Positions 39,334 through 48,063 of a DNA stretch of 64,000 bases are shown here, in pieces (positions within the stretch are counted from its first letter, which is position 1; the number at the start of each line of letters is the position of its first letter). The stretch covers positions 186,001 through 250,000 of the forward strand of contig NZ_SOCP01000012.1 in the NCBI RefSeq assembly GCF_004364325.1, read 5' to 3'. Made by a program: the position numbers and the translations under genes. The stretch is from Actinophytocola oryzae. Its GTDB lineage: Bacteria > Actinomycetota > Actinomycetes > Mycobacteriales > Pseudonocardiaceae. The notes beneath the pieces are model-generated. The model was not told the origin of the DNA. It worked only from the letters and a program-made list of their open reading frames with translations, and did not search any database.

Positions 39334-41988
39334 ATGCCGGACCATCCCATGCCGGCGTCTACTGACCGCACGCCAGAGGACTACCCAATGCTGAACCGCC
39401 GGTTCGGCGTTTTTTCGGTCCTCGTGCTGGTCGCCGGAGTCGCTGCCGCGTTGGGGGTCACCTGGTGGCTGCCCTTCGACGGTGGCTCCGAGCTGATCTG
39501 GACCGGGCTCCTCCTCGCTGTCGGCTTCCTCATTGTCGAACAGCTGTCCGTCAATATCGACGTTCGCGGCGGCGTGTCGTGGACTATCTCCTTCACCGAG
39601 ATTCCGCTGGCCATCGGTCTGTTCGTCGCGCCGTTCCCCGTCGTGCTCGCCGCCCACCTCGTCGCCGGGGTCGGGACGCTGCTCGCCAGGCGGGTCCAGG
39701 ACCGGGTCCTCTACAACACCGGTGCGGAGACGCTCGAGATCGCCGTCGCCTTCACCGTGTTCGCGTTCCTGACCGACACGTTGTCCGGGCGGCCGGGATG
39801 GTTCGCGGTGTTCGCCGGGGCACTGTCGGCACCTGTCACCAGCACGCTGCTCGCTCTCGTCGCCGTCTTCGTCCTCGGGCGGCGGATCCGGTTGGGTGCC
39901 GCCACCAAGCTCGTGTCCCGCACGCTCGTCCTCGGGCTCGTCAACGCCTCCGTCGGCGTCGTCGGCTACGAGGTCGCCACCAACGTCGACAACGGGTGGC
40001 CGCTCGTCCTCGCCATGCTCGGCGGGCTCTGGGCGCTCTACCTCGCCTACTCCGGCCTGTTGCGTGAGCAGCGCGACCTCGAGGCCCTGTCCGAGGTCAG
40101 CCTCATCGTCGCGCGGTCGGGCCGTCGTGCCGCCGCACGGCCAGCCGCCGGTGCCGACACCGCCGCGGCCGTCAGCTCCGAGGACTGGCTCGGGATCGCG
40201 CAGCGCATCAAGGACCAGCTCGGCGCCGCCCGGGTCGTGCTGCGGTTGAGGTTCGACCCGCAGCAGCCCATGCACACGGTCGTCGCTGGCGACGAGATGG
40301 CCAAGGCCATGTACGACCTCGAGGCCACCGGCGCCAGGGCCGACGCCCTGCTGCGCCTGCCCGGCTCGCACGTGCGGCACTTCCGCCGCGTCGACGCGTT
40401 ACCCGAGGTCAGGACCGCCCTCGTCGAGCGGGACGCCCAGGAGGCGCTCGTCGTGCCACTGCGCAGCGCCAGCCATCTGCTCGGCGTGGTCGAGGCACAC
40501 GACAAGCTCTCCCGCTGGCGCGGCTTCGGCCAGGCCGACATCCGGATGATCGGCACCACCGCCAGCCATCTCGCCACGGCGCTCGACAACCGGCGCCTGC
40601 TCGCCACCCTGCGCCACGACGCCTACCACGACCCGCTGACCGGCCTCTACAACCGGCCCGGCTTCCGGCAGGTCGCGACCGAGCTGCTCGGCACCAACCC
40701 CGGCTCCGTCATGCTGCGCGTCGACCTCGAGGTCCAGCCCGCCATCAGCGACGCCCTCGGCTACGCCTGGAGCGACCGCATCACCATCGCGGCGGGCAGG
40801 CGGCTGCGGGACACGCTCGGGGCCGACACCCCGCTCGCCCGGCTCGAGGGCGGTGCGTTCGCGGCGCTGCTCGTCGACTCGGACTTCGACCAGGCGCAGC
40901 TCGTCGCCAACCAGCTGATCGTGAGCCTGTCGACGCCCTACCCGGTGGACCGGCTGTCCATCGAGGCTGGTGTCGTGATCGGCTACTCCTCGGCGTCCAT
41001 GGCCGACGGCGTGCTCTTCTCCGAGACCACGTCCGCGAACGCCAGGGACGTCGCGCCCGCCACCATGGACGTCGACGAGCTGCTCAAACGCGCGGATGTC
41101 GCCCTGCGTGCGGCGCGGACCAGCGGCGAGCCCGCCCGCGCGTACGTGCCGAGCATGGGCCAGATGTTCCTGCGGCGCTTCCAGCTGGTCACGCAGTTCC
41201 GGCAGGCCATGGAGACCGGTCAGGTCAAGATCCACTACCAGCCGAAGATCTCCCTGCCCAGCCGCGAGATCCTGGGCGTCGAGGCGCTGGTGCGCTGGCG
41301 GCACCCGGAGTTCGGCGACCTGCACCCCGACGAGTTCGTGCCCGCCGTCGAGGCGGCGGGGCTCGTCGACGCGCTCACCGACTTCGTGCTCGAACAGTCG
41401 TTGATCAAGGTCCGCAAGTGGATGGACCGGGGGCTGCGGATCGGTGTCGCGGTCAACCTGTCCGTGCGCAGCCTCGCGAACCTCTCCTTCCCGGACAGTG
41501 TCTCCGCGGTGCTCAAGCGCCACGACGTGCCGCCGGAGCTGCTCACGCTGGAGCTGACCGAGTCCGGCGTGATGGCCGACCCGCAGCGGGCGCTCCCGGT
41601 GTTGCGGGCCCTGTCCAACCTGGGTGTCGTGCTGGCCGTCGACGACTTCGGAACCGGGTACTCGTCGCTGGCCTACCTGCGGCAGCTGCCCGTGGACGAG
41701 GTGAAGATCGACAAGAGCTTCGTGTTCGGCATGGGCTCGGACCTCGGCGACCTGGCCGTGGTGCGGTCGATCGTCGAGCTGGGGCACTCGCTGGGGCTCA
41801 CGGTCGTCGCCGAGGGCGTCGAGGAGGACGTGGCCCGCGACCAACTGGCCGCGATGGGCTGCGACGTCGCGCAGGGGTACCTGATCTCGCGGCCGCTCTC
41901 GGAGGAGCGGCTCGAGGCGTGGCTCCAGGCGCGAACCGCGCAGGCCAGAGGGATCCGGGACGAGACCGTGCTGACGCTGCTGTCCTAG
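39334..41988 (+). CDS. Membrane-bound GGDEF-EAL cyclic-di-GMP protein
   Basis: The 884-aa product has eight or so hydrophobic segments in the first 235 residues, a GAF-like region (about 275-420), a GGDEF domain starting DPLTGLYNRPGF near 433, and an EAL domain from about 610. The GGDEF signature reads EGGAF (505-509), so cyclase activity is unlikely. The EAL domain keeps EAL (650-652), NLSVRSL, ELTES, DDFGTGYSS (770-778), KIDKSF and the final glutamate in AEGVEE, so it should hydrolyse cyclic-di-GMP. ATG 39334 is preceded by TAGGAGGT. Likely a membrane sensor phosphodiesterase. Confidence 0.93.
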   Translation: MPDHPMPASTDRTPEDYPMLNRRFGVFSVLVLVAGVAAALGVTWWLPFDGGSELIWTGLLLAVGFLIVEQLSVNIDVRGGVSWTISFTEIPLAIGLFVAPFPVVLAAHLVAGVGTLLARRVQDRVLYNTGAETLEIAVAFTVFAFLTDTLSGRPGWFAVFAGALSAPVTSTLLALVAVFVLGRRIRLGAATKLVSRTLVLGLVNASVGVVGYEVATNVDNGWPLVLAMLGGLWALYLAYSGLLREQRDLEALSEVSLIVARSGRRAAARPAAGADTAAAVSSEDWLGIAQRIKDQLGAARVVLRLRFDPQQPMHTVVAGDEMAKAMYDLEATGARADALLRLPGSHVRHFRRVDALPEVRTALVERDAQEALVVPLRSASHLLGVVEAHDKLSRWRGFGQADIRMIGTTASHLATALDNRRLLATLRHDAYHDPLTGLYNRPGFRQVATELLGTNPGSVMLRVDLEVQPAISDALGYAWSDRITIAAGRRLRDTLGADTPLARLEGGAFAALLVDSDFDQAQLVANQLIVSLSTPYPVDRLSIEAGVVIGYSSASMADGVLFSETTSANARDVAPATMDVDELLKRADVALRAARTSGEPARAYVPSMGQMFLRRFQLVTQFRQAMETGQVKIHYQPKISLPSREILGVEALVRWRHPEFGDLHPDEFVPAVEAAGLVDALTDFVLEQSLIKVRKWMDRGLRIGVAVNLSVRSLANLSFPDSVSAVLKRHDVPPELLTLELTESGVMADPQRALPVLRALSNLGVVLAVDDFGTGYSSLAYLRQLPVDEVKIDKSFVFGMGSDLGDLAVVRSIVELGHSLGLTVVAEGVEEDVARDQLAAMGCDVAQGYLISRPLSEERLEAWLQARTAQARGIRDETVLTLLS

Positions 41989-42000
41989 GAGGCACCCGAT

Positions 42001-42029
42001 TTCATCGGCACGGACGGACCATGTAGTCT
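42001..42029 (+). promoter_or_regulatory. Possible promoter of the thrT-metT unit
   Basis: TTCATC (42001-42006) and TAGTCT (42024-42029) are 17 bp apart, 38 bases before tRNA-Thr. The -10 fits well, the -35 only half. Confidence 0.4.
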
Positions 42030-42066
42030 TCTCACGGCTCCAAAGGAACTTCCGAGTTCTGGATCC

Positions 42067-42139
42067 GCCCCAATAGCTCAGTCGGTAGAGCGTCTCCATG
42101 GTAAGGAGAAGGTCTACGGTTCGATTCCGTATTGGGGCT
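42067..42139 (+). tRNA. tRNA-Thr (anticodon GGT)
   Basis: Acceptor arms GCCCCAA (42067-42073) and TTGGGGC (42132-42138) pair fully. The anticodon stem TCTCC/GGAGA frames a loop with GGT at 42100-42102, and the T arm contains GGTTCGATTCC. CCA is not encoded. It matches the thrT-metT-rpmG arrangement known in mycobacteria. Confidence 0.96.
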
Positions 42140-42192
42140 CGGTGAGCTGGCCGCGGTGTTCGGTTCCGGGCACCGCGGTTCAGGCATGTCAA

Positions 42193-42265
42193 GGCGGTGT
42201 AGCTCAGTCGGTAGAGCAAGCGGCTCATAATCGCTGTGTCGCCGGTTCAAGTCCGGCCACCGCTA
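42193..42265 (+). tRNA. tRNA-Met (anticodon CAT)
   Basis: GGCGGTG (42193-42199) pairs with CACCGCT (42258-42264, one G-T). The anticodon loop CTCATAA carries CAT. The stem AGCGG/TCGCT lacks the three G-C pairs of an initiator, so this is an elongator tRNA-Met. It lies 53 bp after tRNA-Thr. Confidence 0.94.
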
Positions 42266-42322
42266 CGCGATCGGGCGACATGTGTCCGCGGAGTGCGCGG
42301 ACCTTGATCGCTTCGCATAACA

Positions 42323-42366
42323 CTGGGGGCCCAGCCCCCAGACCCCGGCCGGGGGCTAGCCCCCGG
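42323..42366 (+). terminator. GC-rich tandem hairpins after the tRNAs
   Basis: CTGGGGG/CCCCCAG (42323-42341) is followed by CCGGGGGCTAGCCCCCGG (42349-42366), an 18-bp perfect palindrome. Together they probably terminate the tRNA transcript before rpmG. Confidence 0.65.
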
Positions 42367-42428
42367 ACCCCCATAGCCCTGCGGGCCGATGGGTCGGGGC
42401 CGTTGAGTTCGGAGAAGAGGGACCTCAG

Positions 42429-42596
42429 GTGGCTAGCAGCAGTGACGTTCGCCCCAAGATCACGCTTGCGTGTGAGGAGTGCAAGCACCGCAACTACATC
42501 ACCAAGAAGAACCGGCGTAACGACCCGGACCGCTTGGAGATGAAGAAGTTCTGCCCGAACTGTGGCACGCACCGGACGCACAAGGAAACCCGCTAG
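42429..42596 (+). CDS. rpmG: 50S ribosomal protein L33
   Basis: The 55-aa product starts at GTG 42429 (ASSSDVRPKITLACEECKH) and ends GTHRTHKETR. It has the zinc-ribbon pairs CEEC and CPNC of the C+ form of L33. AGAGG upstream serves as ribosome site. The gene lies directly before hadA with two bases between them, as in the mycobacterial rpmG2-hadABC locus. Confidence 0.95.
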   Translation: MASSSDVRPKITLACEECKHRNYITKKNRRNDPDRLEMKKFCPNCGTHRTHKETR

Positions 42597-42598
42597 CA

Positions 42599-43051
42599 GT
42601 GCCGCTGGATCCCGCGTACGTGGGTCACGTGTACCCGCGTTCGGAGGTCTACGAAGTCGGCAGGGCCAAGATCCGGGAGTTCGCCGAGTCGATCGGTGAC
42701 GACCACCCGATGTACCGCGACGTGGCGGCCGCGCAAGCGGCCGGCCACCCGGACGTGGTCGCGCCTCCGACGTTCGCCACCATCCTCTTCGGCAGGTACG
42801 CCATGGAGGACATCGTCAACGACGAGAAGCTCGGCGTCGACTACGAGCGCCTCGTGCACGGCGACATGAAGTTCGCCTACGAGCGCCCGGTGTACGCGGG
42901 TGACCGGTTGACCGTGACCACGCACATCGCCGAGATCGACACCCGCATGGGCAACGACTTCCTCACGCTGCGCTCGGAGATCGACACCGAGGCGGGCGAC
43001 CGTGTCGTCACCGCGTTGTCCCAGCTCGTGATCCGGGCGGAGGAAGCATGA
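42599..43051 (+). CDS. hadA: (3R)-hydroxyacyl-ACP dehydratase subunit HadA
   Basis: HadA is the FAS-II dehydratase subunit that helps bind the acyl chain. The 150-aa product has the MaoC-like N-terminal hotdog fold (VGHVYPRSEVYEVGRAKIREF, HPMYRDVAAAQAAGHPDVVAPPTFA region, HGDMKFAYERPVYAGDRLTV). GTG 42599. Its stop overlaps hadB (ATGA), so the heterodimer subunits are made together. Pseudonocardiaceae lack mycolic acids, so here it would serve ordinary or modified fatty acid elongation (inferred). Confidence 0.9.
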   Translation: MPLDPAYVGHVYPRSEVYEVGRAKIREFAESIGDDHPMYRDVAAAQAAGHPDVVAPPTFATILFGRYAMEDIVNDEKLGVDYERLVHGDMKFAYERPVYAGDRLTVTTHIAEIDTRMGNDFLTLRSEIDTEAGDRVVTALSQLVIRAEEA

Positions 43052-43458
43052 CCGCCGCAGGCGACGAGCTGCCCCCGCTCGAGGTGCGGCTGCACCGCGC
43101 GGACCTGGTCCGCTACGCGGGTGCCTCACTCGACTTCAACCCCATTCACTGGAACGAGAAGCTCGCCACCGAGGTCGGGCTGCCGAACGTGATCGCGCAC
43201 GGAATGCTCACCATGGCGCTCGCGGGACGCCTCGTCACCAACTGGCTCGGCGACGCGGGTGCGTTCGTCGAGTACGGCGCGCGGTTCGTCCGCCCGGTCG
43301 TGGTTCCCAACGACGCCGACGGCGCGCTGGTCGAGCTGACCGGCAAGGTCAAGGAAGTCCGCGACGACGGCACCGCCCGCGTCGACATCACCGCCAAGTT
43401 CGACGGCAAGGCGGTACTGGGCAAGGCGACCGCGGTCGTCCGCCTGCCGAAGGGCTAG
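43048..43458 (+). CDS. hadB: (3R)-hydroxyacyl-ACP dehydratase subunit HadB
   Basis: HadB carries the catalytic hydratase-2 motif: Asp and His in DFNPIHWNEKLA near residues 29-40, then NVIAHGMLTMALAGRLVTNWLG. The 136-aa length fits. It works with HadA to dehydrate 3-hydroxyacyl-ACP in FAS-II. No hadC follows; the next gene is a convergent IclR regulator that overlaps the hadB stop by four bases. Confidence 0.92.
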   Translation: MTAAGDELPPLEVRLHRADLVRYAGASLDFNPIHWNEKLATEVGLPNVIAHGMLTMALAGRLVTNWLGDAGAFVEYGARFVRPVVVPNDADGALVELTGKVKEVRDDGTARVDITAKFDGKAVLGKATAVVRLPKG

Positions 43459-44213
43459 AACGGCACCGGGGCCAGGTCCTCAGCCGCGCGGACCGTGTGC
43501 CAGATCACCTCGGGCGGCACCTCGTCCTCCCTGGTCGACGCCACGATCGCCCACGACGACTCGGGGCTGTCGCGGCGGACCACGGCACCCACGCAGGACA
43601 CGCCATCGCGGTACTGGCCGTGCTCCATGACCGGCCCGGTGCCGAAGGACGACAGCTCCCGGTCCAGGGCCTCTATGTCGATCACCGTGCGCGTGGTGAA
43701 ACGGCGCATGCCCTGGTCGGTCAGGTACTCGGCACGCTGGGCCTTCGGCAGCTCGGCCAGCAGGACCTTGCCGAGGACCGTCGCGTGGGCGGCCACGTCC
43801 AGGCCGACCTCCAGGTCCTCCAGGTACGGCGACATCGGGCCTTCGACCATGTCCGCGACGACGACCCGGCCCGACACGAAACGGCCGAGGTAGGCGGTGC
43901 GCTGGGTCATGGCCGACAGGTGGCGCAGCACCTCACGGACCTGCGGCGGCTGGTCGAAGGACGCCATCAGGTCGTGGAAGCGGCGGGCGACCGACGGGCC
44001 GAGCACGAAGCCGCCGTCCGGTGAGCGTGCGAGGTAGCCCTCGTAGGCGAGGGTGCGCACGAGGTGGTACGCGGTCGAGAGGTTGAGCTGGCACCGACGG
44101 GCGATGGCCTTGACCGTCAGGGGCGCGCGACTGCGCCCGACCTCCTCCAGAATGCGGAAGGCCCGGGAGACGGACTGGATCAGGTCCGTTGGCTGGGGCG
44201 CACTGTCGCGCAT
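43455..44213 (-). CDS. IclR-family transcriptional regulator
   Basis: The 252-aa product has an N-terminal winged helix (LIQSVSRAFRILEEVG, LTVKAIARRCQLNLSTAYHLVRTLAYEGYL region, residues 11-65) and an IclR effector domain (about 85-250: TAYLGRFVSGRVVVADMVEG, AHATVLGKVLLAELP, GVSCVGAVV). ATG 44211-44213. No obvious target operon is adjacent on its 5' side, so its regulon is unknown. It is convergent with hadB. Confidence 0.9.
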   Translation of the reverse strand: MRDSAPQPTDLIQSVSRAFRILEEVGRSRAPLTVKAIARRCQLNLSTAYHLVRTLAYEGYLARSPDGGFVLGPSVARRFHDLMASFDQPPQVREVLRHLSAMTQRTAYLGRFVSGRVVVADMVEGPMSPYLEDLEVGLDVAAHATVLGKVLLAELPKAQRAEYLTDQGMRRFTTRTVIDIEALDRELSSFGTGPVMEHGQYRDGVSCVGAVVRRDSPESSWAIVASTREDEVPPEVIWHTVRAAEDLAPVPF

Positions 44214-44342
44214 GCGTCACCGTCCCGCGAGCGCGGCTTTGTCACTATCTGAAATTTTACGACTTTCTACCGGGACCCGCGCGCTGTCAGCCTCGGAGCA
44301 ACCCCCGCGATGGCTCTTCCGGCCCTGACCCTGCCGGAGGAA

Positions 44343-44392
44343 CCTGAATGGCGCCTTCCGGGCTCTCGGATCCGCGGAAGGCGTCATTCAGG
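44343..44392. terminator. 18-bp hairpin terminator after the aminotransferase
   Basis: Positions 44343-44360 pair with 44375-44392 (one G-T pair) around 14 bases, 8 bases past the end of the minus-strand aminotransferase. The base of the stem is CCTGAATG/CATTCAGG. Confidence 0.8.
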
Positions 44393-44399
44393 CAGGGCT

Positions 44400-45620
44400 T
44401 TACTTCGCTTCCGACAGCAGGGCACCCATCCGGGTGACCCCGGTGACGAGGTCGTCGTCACCCAGCGCGTACGAAAGCCGGAAGTAGCCGGGCGTGCCGA
44501 ACGCCTCGCCGGGCACGACCGCGACCTCGGCGTGCTCGAGCACGAGAGCGGCGAGGTCGACGCTCGTGGCCGCACGCACGCCGCGGATCTCCTTGCCGAG
44601 CAGGTCCTTGACCGACGGGTACACGTAGAACGCGCCCTGGGGTGTCGGGCAGGTGACGCCGGGGATCTCCGAGAGCATCTTCACGATGGTCTGCCTGCGG
44701 CGGTCGAACGCGGTGCGCATCCCGTGCGCGGCGTCCAGCGAACCGGACACGGCGGCCAGGGCGGCCCGCTGCGACACGTTCGCGACGTTCGACGTCAGGT
44801 GCGACTGCAGGTTGGCGGCGGCCTTCGTGACGTCGGCGGGGCTGATCATCCAGCCGACCCGCCAGCCCGTCATGGCGTAGGTCTTGGCGACACCGTTGAT
44901 GACCACACAGGTGTCGGCCAGCTCGGGCACGACGACCGGCATGGAGACGGACTCGACGCCGTCGTAGGTCAGGTGCTCGTAGATCTCGTCGGTGATCACC
45001 CAGATGCCGTGCTCGACGGCCCAGCGGCCGATGGCCTCGACCTGCTCACGCGGGTACACCGCGCCGGTCGGGTTGGACGGCGAACAGAACAGCAGCGCCT
45101 TGGTCCTCGGCGTGCGGGCGGCCTCGAGCTGTTCGACCGTGGCCAGGTACCCGGTCGTCTCGTCGGCCACCACGGGCACGGTGACGCCGCCCGCGAGGCC
45201 GATGGACTCGGGGTAGGTGGTCCAGTACGGCGCGGGCAGGAGCACCTCGTCGCCCGGGTCGATCAGGGTGGCGAACGCCTGGTAGACGGCCTGCTTGCCG
45301 CCGTTGGTGACCAGCACCTGGCTTGCCGCGACCTCGTAGCCGGAGTCACGCAGCGTCTTGGCCGCGATGGCCTCGCGCAGCTCGGGCAGGCCGCCGGCCG
45401 GGGTGTACCGGTGGTTCTTCGCGTCGTGGGTCGCCGCCGCGGCGGCCTCGACGATCTCGGGTGGGGTGGGGAAGTCGGGCTCACCCGCGCCGAAGCCGAT
45501 GACGGGGCGGCCCGCAGCCTTCAGCGCCTTCGCCTTCGCGTCCACCGCCAGCGTGGCGGACTCGGCGATGCCGCCGATTCGTGCGGAGATCCGGCGAGGG
45601 GTGACGGTGGTCTCGCTCAT
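44400..45620 (-). CDS. Aspartate-type aminotransferase (PLP, fold type I)
   Basis: The 406-aa product is a class I aminotransferase of the Thermus aspartate aminotransferase type. It has FGAGEPDFPTP near residue 42, the tyrosine-bearing YTPAGGLPELREAIA, SPSNPTGAVYP (substrate and cofactor asparagine), TDEIYEHLTYDG, the PLP lysine in NGVAKTYAMTGWRVGW near 245, and the substrate arginine in FRLSYA near the C terminus. It swaps amino groups between aspartate and 2-oxoglutarate. ATG 45618-45620 gives the usual length. It resembles M. tuberculosis AspB by sequence type, but I do not assign that name. Confidence 0.93.
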   Translation of the reverse strand: MSETTVTPRRISARIGGIAESATLAVDAKAKALKAAGRPVIGFGAGEPDFPTPPEIVEAAAAATHDAKNHRYTPAGGLPELREAIAAKTLRDSGYEVAASQVLVTNGGKQAVYQAFATLIDPGDEVLLPAPYWTTYPESIGLAGGVTVPVVADETTGYLATVEQLEAARTPRTKALLFCSPSNPTGAVYPREQVEAIGRWAVEHGIWVITDEIYEHLTYDGVESVSMPVVVPELADTCVVINGVAKTYAMTGWRVGWMISPADVTKAAANLQSHLTSNVANVSQRAALAAVSGSLDAAHGMRTAFDRRRQTIVKMLSEIPGVTCPTPQGAFYVYPSVKDLLGKEIRGVRAATSVDLAALVLEHAEVAVVPGEAFGTPGYFRLSYALGDDDLVTGVTRMGALLSEAK

Positions 45621-45678
45621 GCTGGCATCGTCGCAGATTCGGCAAACGTGATAGCGACTGGCCGTTAACGTCGAACCC

Positions 45679-46329
45679 GTGGCTACGGCGGAGTGGGACG
45701 GTGTGACACGCCGTGACACCTACAAGGAACACGTGCTCGCGAACAGGGACGCGTTGGCGGACGCCGCCCGCGACGGCAGGTGGGACGAGGTGTTCGCCCG
45801 TCTCGACGAGGACCCGTCGCTGGTCAACGCCTGGCGGCCGGGTGGAACCAGCTGGTACACGCCGGTGCACCAGGCGGCCTGGCACGGCGTCGACCTGCCG
45901 ACCGTGCGCAGGCTGCTCACCTACGGCCCGTGGCTGACGCTGCGTGACGCGCGGGGCGACCGGCCGCTGGACATCGCACTGCGTGGCGGCCGCGCACACC
46001 TCGACGGGCCACTCGTGCCGGTGGTCCGCAACCCGGTGTCGACCGACACCCTGACCGCGCTCCGGCGCCACCTCCACGGGCTGGTCCGCGAGCGCGCGGC
46101 GGAGCTGGTGGACGAGCAGGAGCTGCGCCTGCCGGAGCCTGTCGTGCTGACCGAGCTCGGCGACCCCGGCCTGTGGTTCGCCGTGCCGGGAATGTACGGC
46201 GGCTTCCACATCGTCCTGCGAGGTGAGGAGCTCGCGGTCGAGAGCTGGAGCCGAGTGGTCGGGGGCTCCGGCCAGCGGCACCTGATCACCCGCGACGGGT
46301 GCGTGCTGACCGAGCAGGGGTTCGTCTGA
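45679..46329 (+). CDS. Ankyrin-like hypothetical protein
   Basis: The 216-aa product starts at GTG 45679. Residues about 22-95 look like two ankyrin repeats (ALADAARDGRWDEVFARLDEDPSLVNAW, TPVHQAAWHGVDLPTVRRLLTYG, DARGDRPLDIALRGG). The C-terminal half (about 125-216) is a small beta-rich domain (GLWFAVPGMYGGFHIVLRGEELAVESWSRVVGGSG region). No family name comes to mind. It is divergent from the aminotransferase with 58 bp between starts. Confidence 0.8.
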   Translation: MATAEWDGVTRRDTYKEHVLANRDALADAARDGRWDEVFARLDEDPSLVNAWRPGGTSWYTPVHQAAWHGVDLPTVRRLLTYGPWLTLRDARGDRPLDIALRGGRAHLDGPLVPVVRNPVSTDTLTALRRHLHGLVRERAAELVDEQELRLPEPVVLTELGDPGLWFAVPGMYGGFHIVLRGEELAVESWSRVVGGSGQRHLITRDGCVLTEQGFV

Positions 46330-46473
46330 GCCGGTTTGACCGGCGCGGTTGCGGGCGGGTTTCGTCCTTGCCGTACACTCTTGAACTTGGAAGTTGCCGA
46401 TCCCGCTCCGCGTGCGACACGGGGCAGGTCGAATGCGTCCAATAATCGGGTTGCCGAGTGATCGGTGGCGCGA

Positions 46474-46546
<73 letters not shown>

Positions 46547-46605
46547 CGTCAGGCGCAAGCCGGTGAACACCGGGTCCGTGATGATCTTCGAGCGGAGGAA
46601 CTGGC

Positions 46606-47094
46606 GTGGTCGACGACCGGGACAAGGAAGAGAGCAAGGGACAGGAACGCCCCTCTCGTCCGGTCACCGCCGCTGCGCGGCGTGAGCGCCGTGCTTCCGC
46701 TCGCCCCGCGGCGCGGAAGGAGGCCTCGACGGACGAGGCCGCCAAGCCGGCGCGGACGGGTGCGAAGAGCACCGCGGACGAGAAGGTGAAGCCGAAGGCC
46801 AAGGCCAAGGTCGACGCGAAGTCGGATGCCAAGACTGCCGCCACCAAGGGCGAGCACAAGAAGGGCAGGCCGACGCCGACGCGCGACCGCAAGGAGTCGG
46901 GCCCCGGCTTCTTCGCGAGGATCTTCCGCTTCCTGAAGGAAGTGGTCGCGGAGCTGCGCAAGGTCATCTGGCCGACGCGCAAGCAGATGATTACGTATAC
47001 GGCCGTCGTGCTGGTCTTCGTGGCCTTCATGGTGGCGCTGATCGCGGGAATCGACTTCGGGCTCGCCAAGGGCGTGCTGGCACTGTTCGGCTGA
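46606..47094 (+). CDS. secE: Preprotein translocase subunit SecE
   Basis: The 162-aa product ends in the conserved SecE core (FFARIFRFLKEVVAELRKVIWPTRKQMITYTAVVLVFVAFMVALI region, residues about 100-150) with the WPT motif and one membrane helix. The first 95 residues are a Lys/Ala/Arg-rich extension unlike short bacterial SecE; such extensions occur in actinobacteria. GTG 46606 has GGAGG upstream. It is followed by nusG after 71 bp. Confidence 0.95.
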   Translation: MVDDRDKEESKGQERPSRPVTAAARRERRASARPAARKEASTDEAAKPARTGAKSTADEKVKPKAKAKVDAKSDAKTAATKGEHKKGRPTPTRDRKESGPGFFARIFRFLKEVVAELRKVIWPTRKQMITYTAVVLVFVAFMVALIAGIDFGLAKGVLALFG

Positions 47095-47165
47095 GCCGCG
47101 CCCACGCGGGCGCGCCGGCAGGGTGGGCGGAGTACGCGATCGATGAAAGGAAGCGGGACCGAACA

Positions 47166-48026
47166 GTGAGCTCCGACAACGGTGTGGCCGACAGCGACGA
47201 GCTGACCGGCCTGTCCGAGGACGGCGACGTGCGCACCGAGGAGGTCGCGGCCGCCGAGGCCGCGCTGGCCGTCGACCCAGAGGTCGAGGCCGCCGCCGAG
47301 GATGACGACGACGTCGACGACCTCGCCGACGCCGATGCGGACGACGTCGACGACACGGACACTGACGACGACGCCGATGCGGACGACGTGGCCGAGGACG
47401 CGGTCGAGGAAGAGGTCGACCCCGCCGCCGAGATGCGTGACGCGCTGCGTCGCGCGCCGGGCGCCTGGTACGTCGTGCACTCCTACGCGGGCTACGAGAA
47501 CAAGGTCAAGACCAACCTCGAGACCCGCATCGGGACCCTCGACATGGAGGACTACATCTTCCAGGTCGAGGTGCCGACCGAAGAGGTCACCGAGATCAAG
47601 AACGGCCAGCGCAAGCAGGTGCAGCGCAAGGTGCTGCCCGGCTACATCCTCGTGCGGATGGAGCTGAACGACCCGTCGTGGTCCGCGGTGCGCAACACCC
47701 CGGGCGTCACCGGGTTCGTCGGCGCGACGTCCAAGCCGTCGCCGCTCACCATCGACGAGGTCCTCAAGTTCCTCCTTCCGCAGGTGGAGGAGGCCAAACC
47801 GGCGGCAGCCGGCAAGGGCACGACGGCGACGCCGGCCAAGGGTCCGGTCGTCGAGGTCGACTTCGAGGTCGGCGAGTCGGTCACCGTCATGGACGGTCCG
47901 TTCGCCACCCTGCCCGCGACGATCAGCGAGGTCAACGCGGACGGGCAGAAGCTCAAGGTCCTCGTGTCGATCTTCGGCCGCGAGACTCCGGTCGAGCTGT
48001 CGTTCAGCCAGGTCTCGAAGATCTGA
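47166..48026 (+). CDS. nusG: Transcription termination/antitermination factor NusG
   Basis: NusG binds RNA polymerase and links it to Rho and the ribosome. The 286-aa product has a very acidic N-terminal extension (about 1-90, with D-rich repeats DDDDVDD, DADADD), the NGN domain (about 98-200: WYVVHSYAGYENKVKTNLE, YILVRMELNDPSW), and a C-terminal KOW domain (FEVGESVTVMDGPFATLPATI, VLVSIFGRETPVELSF). GTG 47166 after GAAAGGAAG. The extension is longer than in most bacteria but typical for the group. Confidence 0.96.
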   Translation: MSSDNGVADSDELTGLSEDGDVRTEEVAAAEAALAVDPEVEAAAEDDDDVDDLADADADDVDDTDTDDDADADDVAEDAVEEEVDPAAEMRDALRRAPGAWYVVHSYAGYENKVKTNLETRIGTLDMEDYIFQVEVPTEEVTEIKNGQRKQVQRKVLPGYILVRMELNDPSWSAVRNTPGVTGFVGATSKPSPLTIDEVLKFLLPQVEEAKPAAAGKGTTATPAKGPVVEVDFEVGESVTVMDGPFATLPATISEVNADGQKLKVLVSIFGRETPVELSFSQVSKI

Positions 48027-48063
48027 GCCTGATCGCCGCCGAATTCACTAGTCAGGGAAAGAA

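Noticed and set aside
40399..42228. 609-codon minus-strand frame opposite the GGDEF-EAL gene
   Set aside because: It runs through two tRNA genes and has no recognisable domain; the plus-strand protein is certain.
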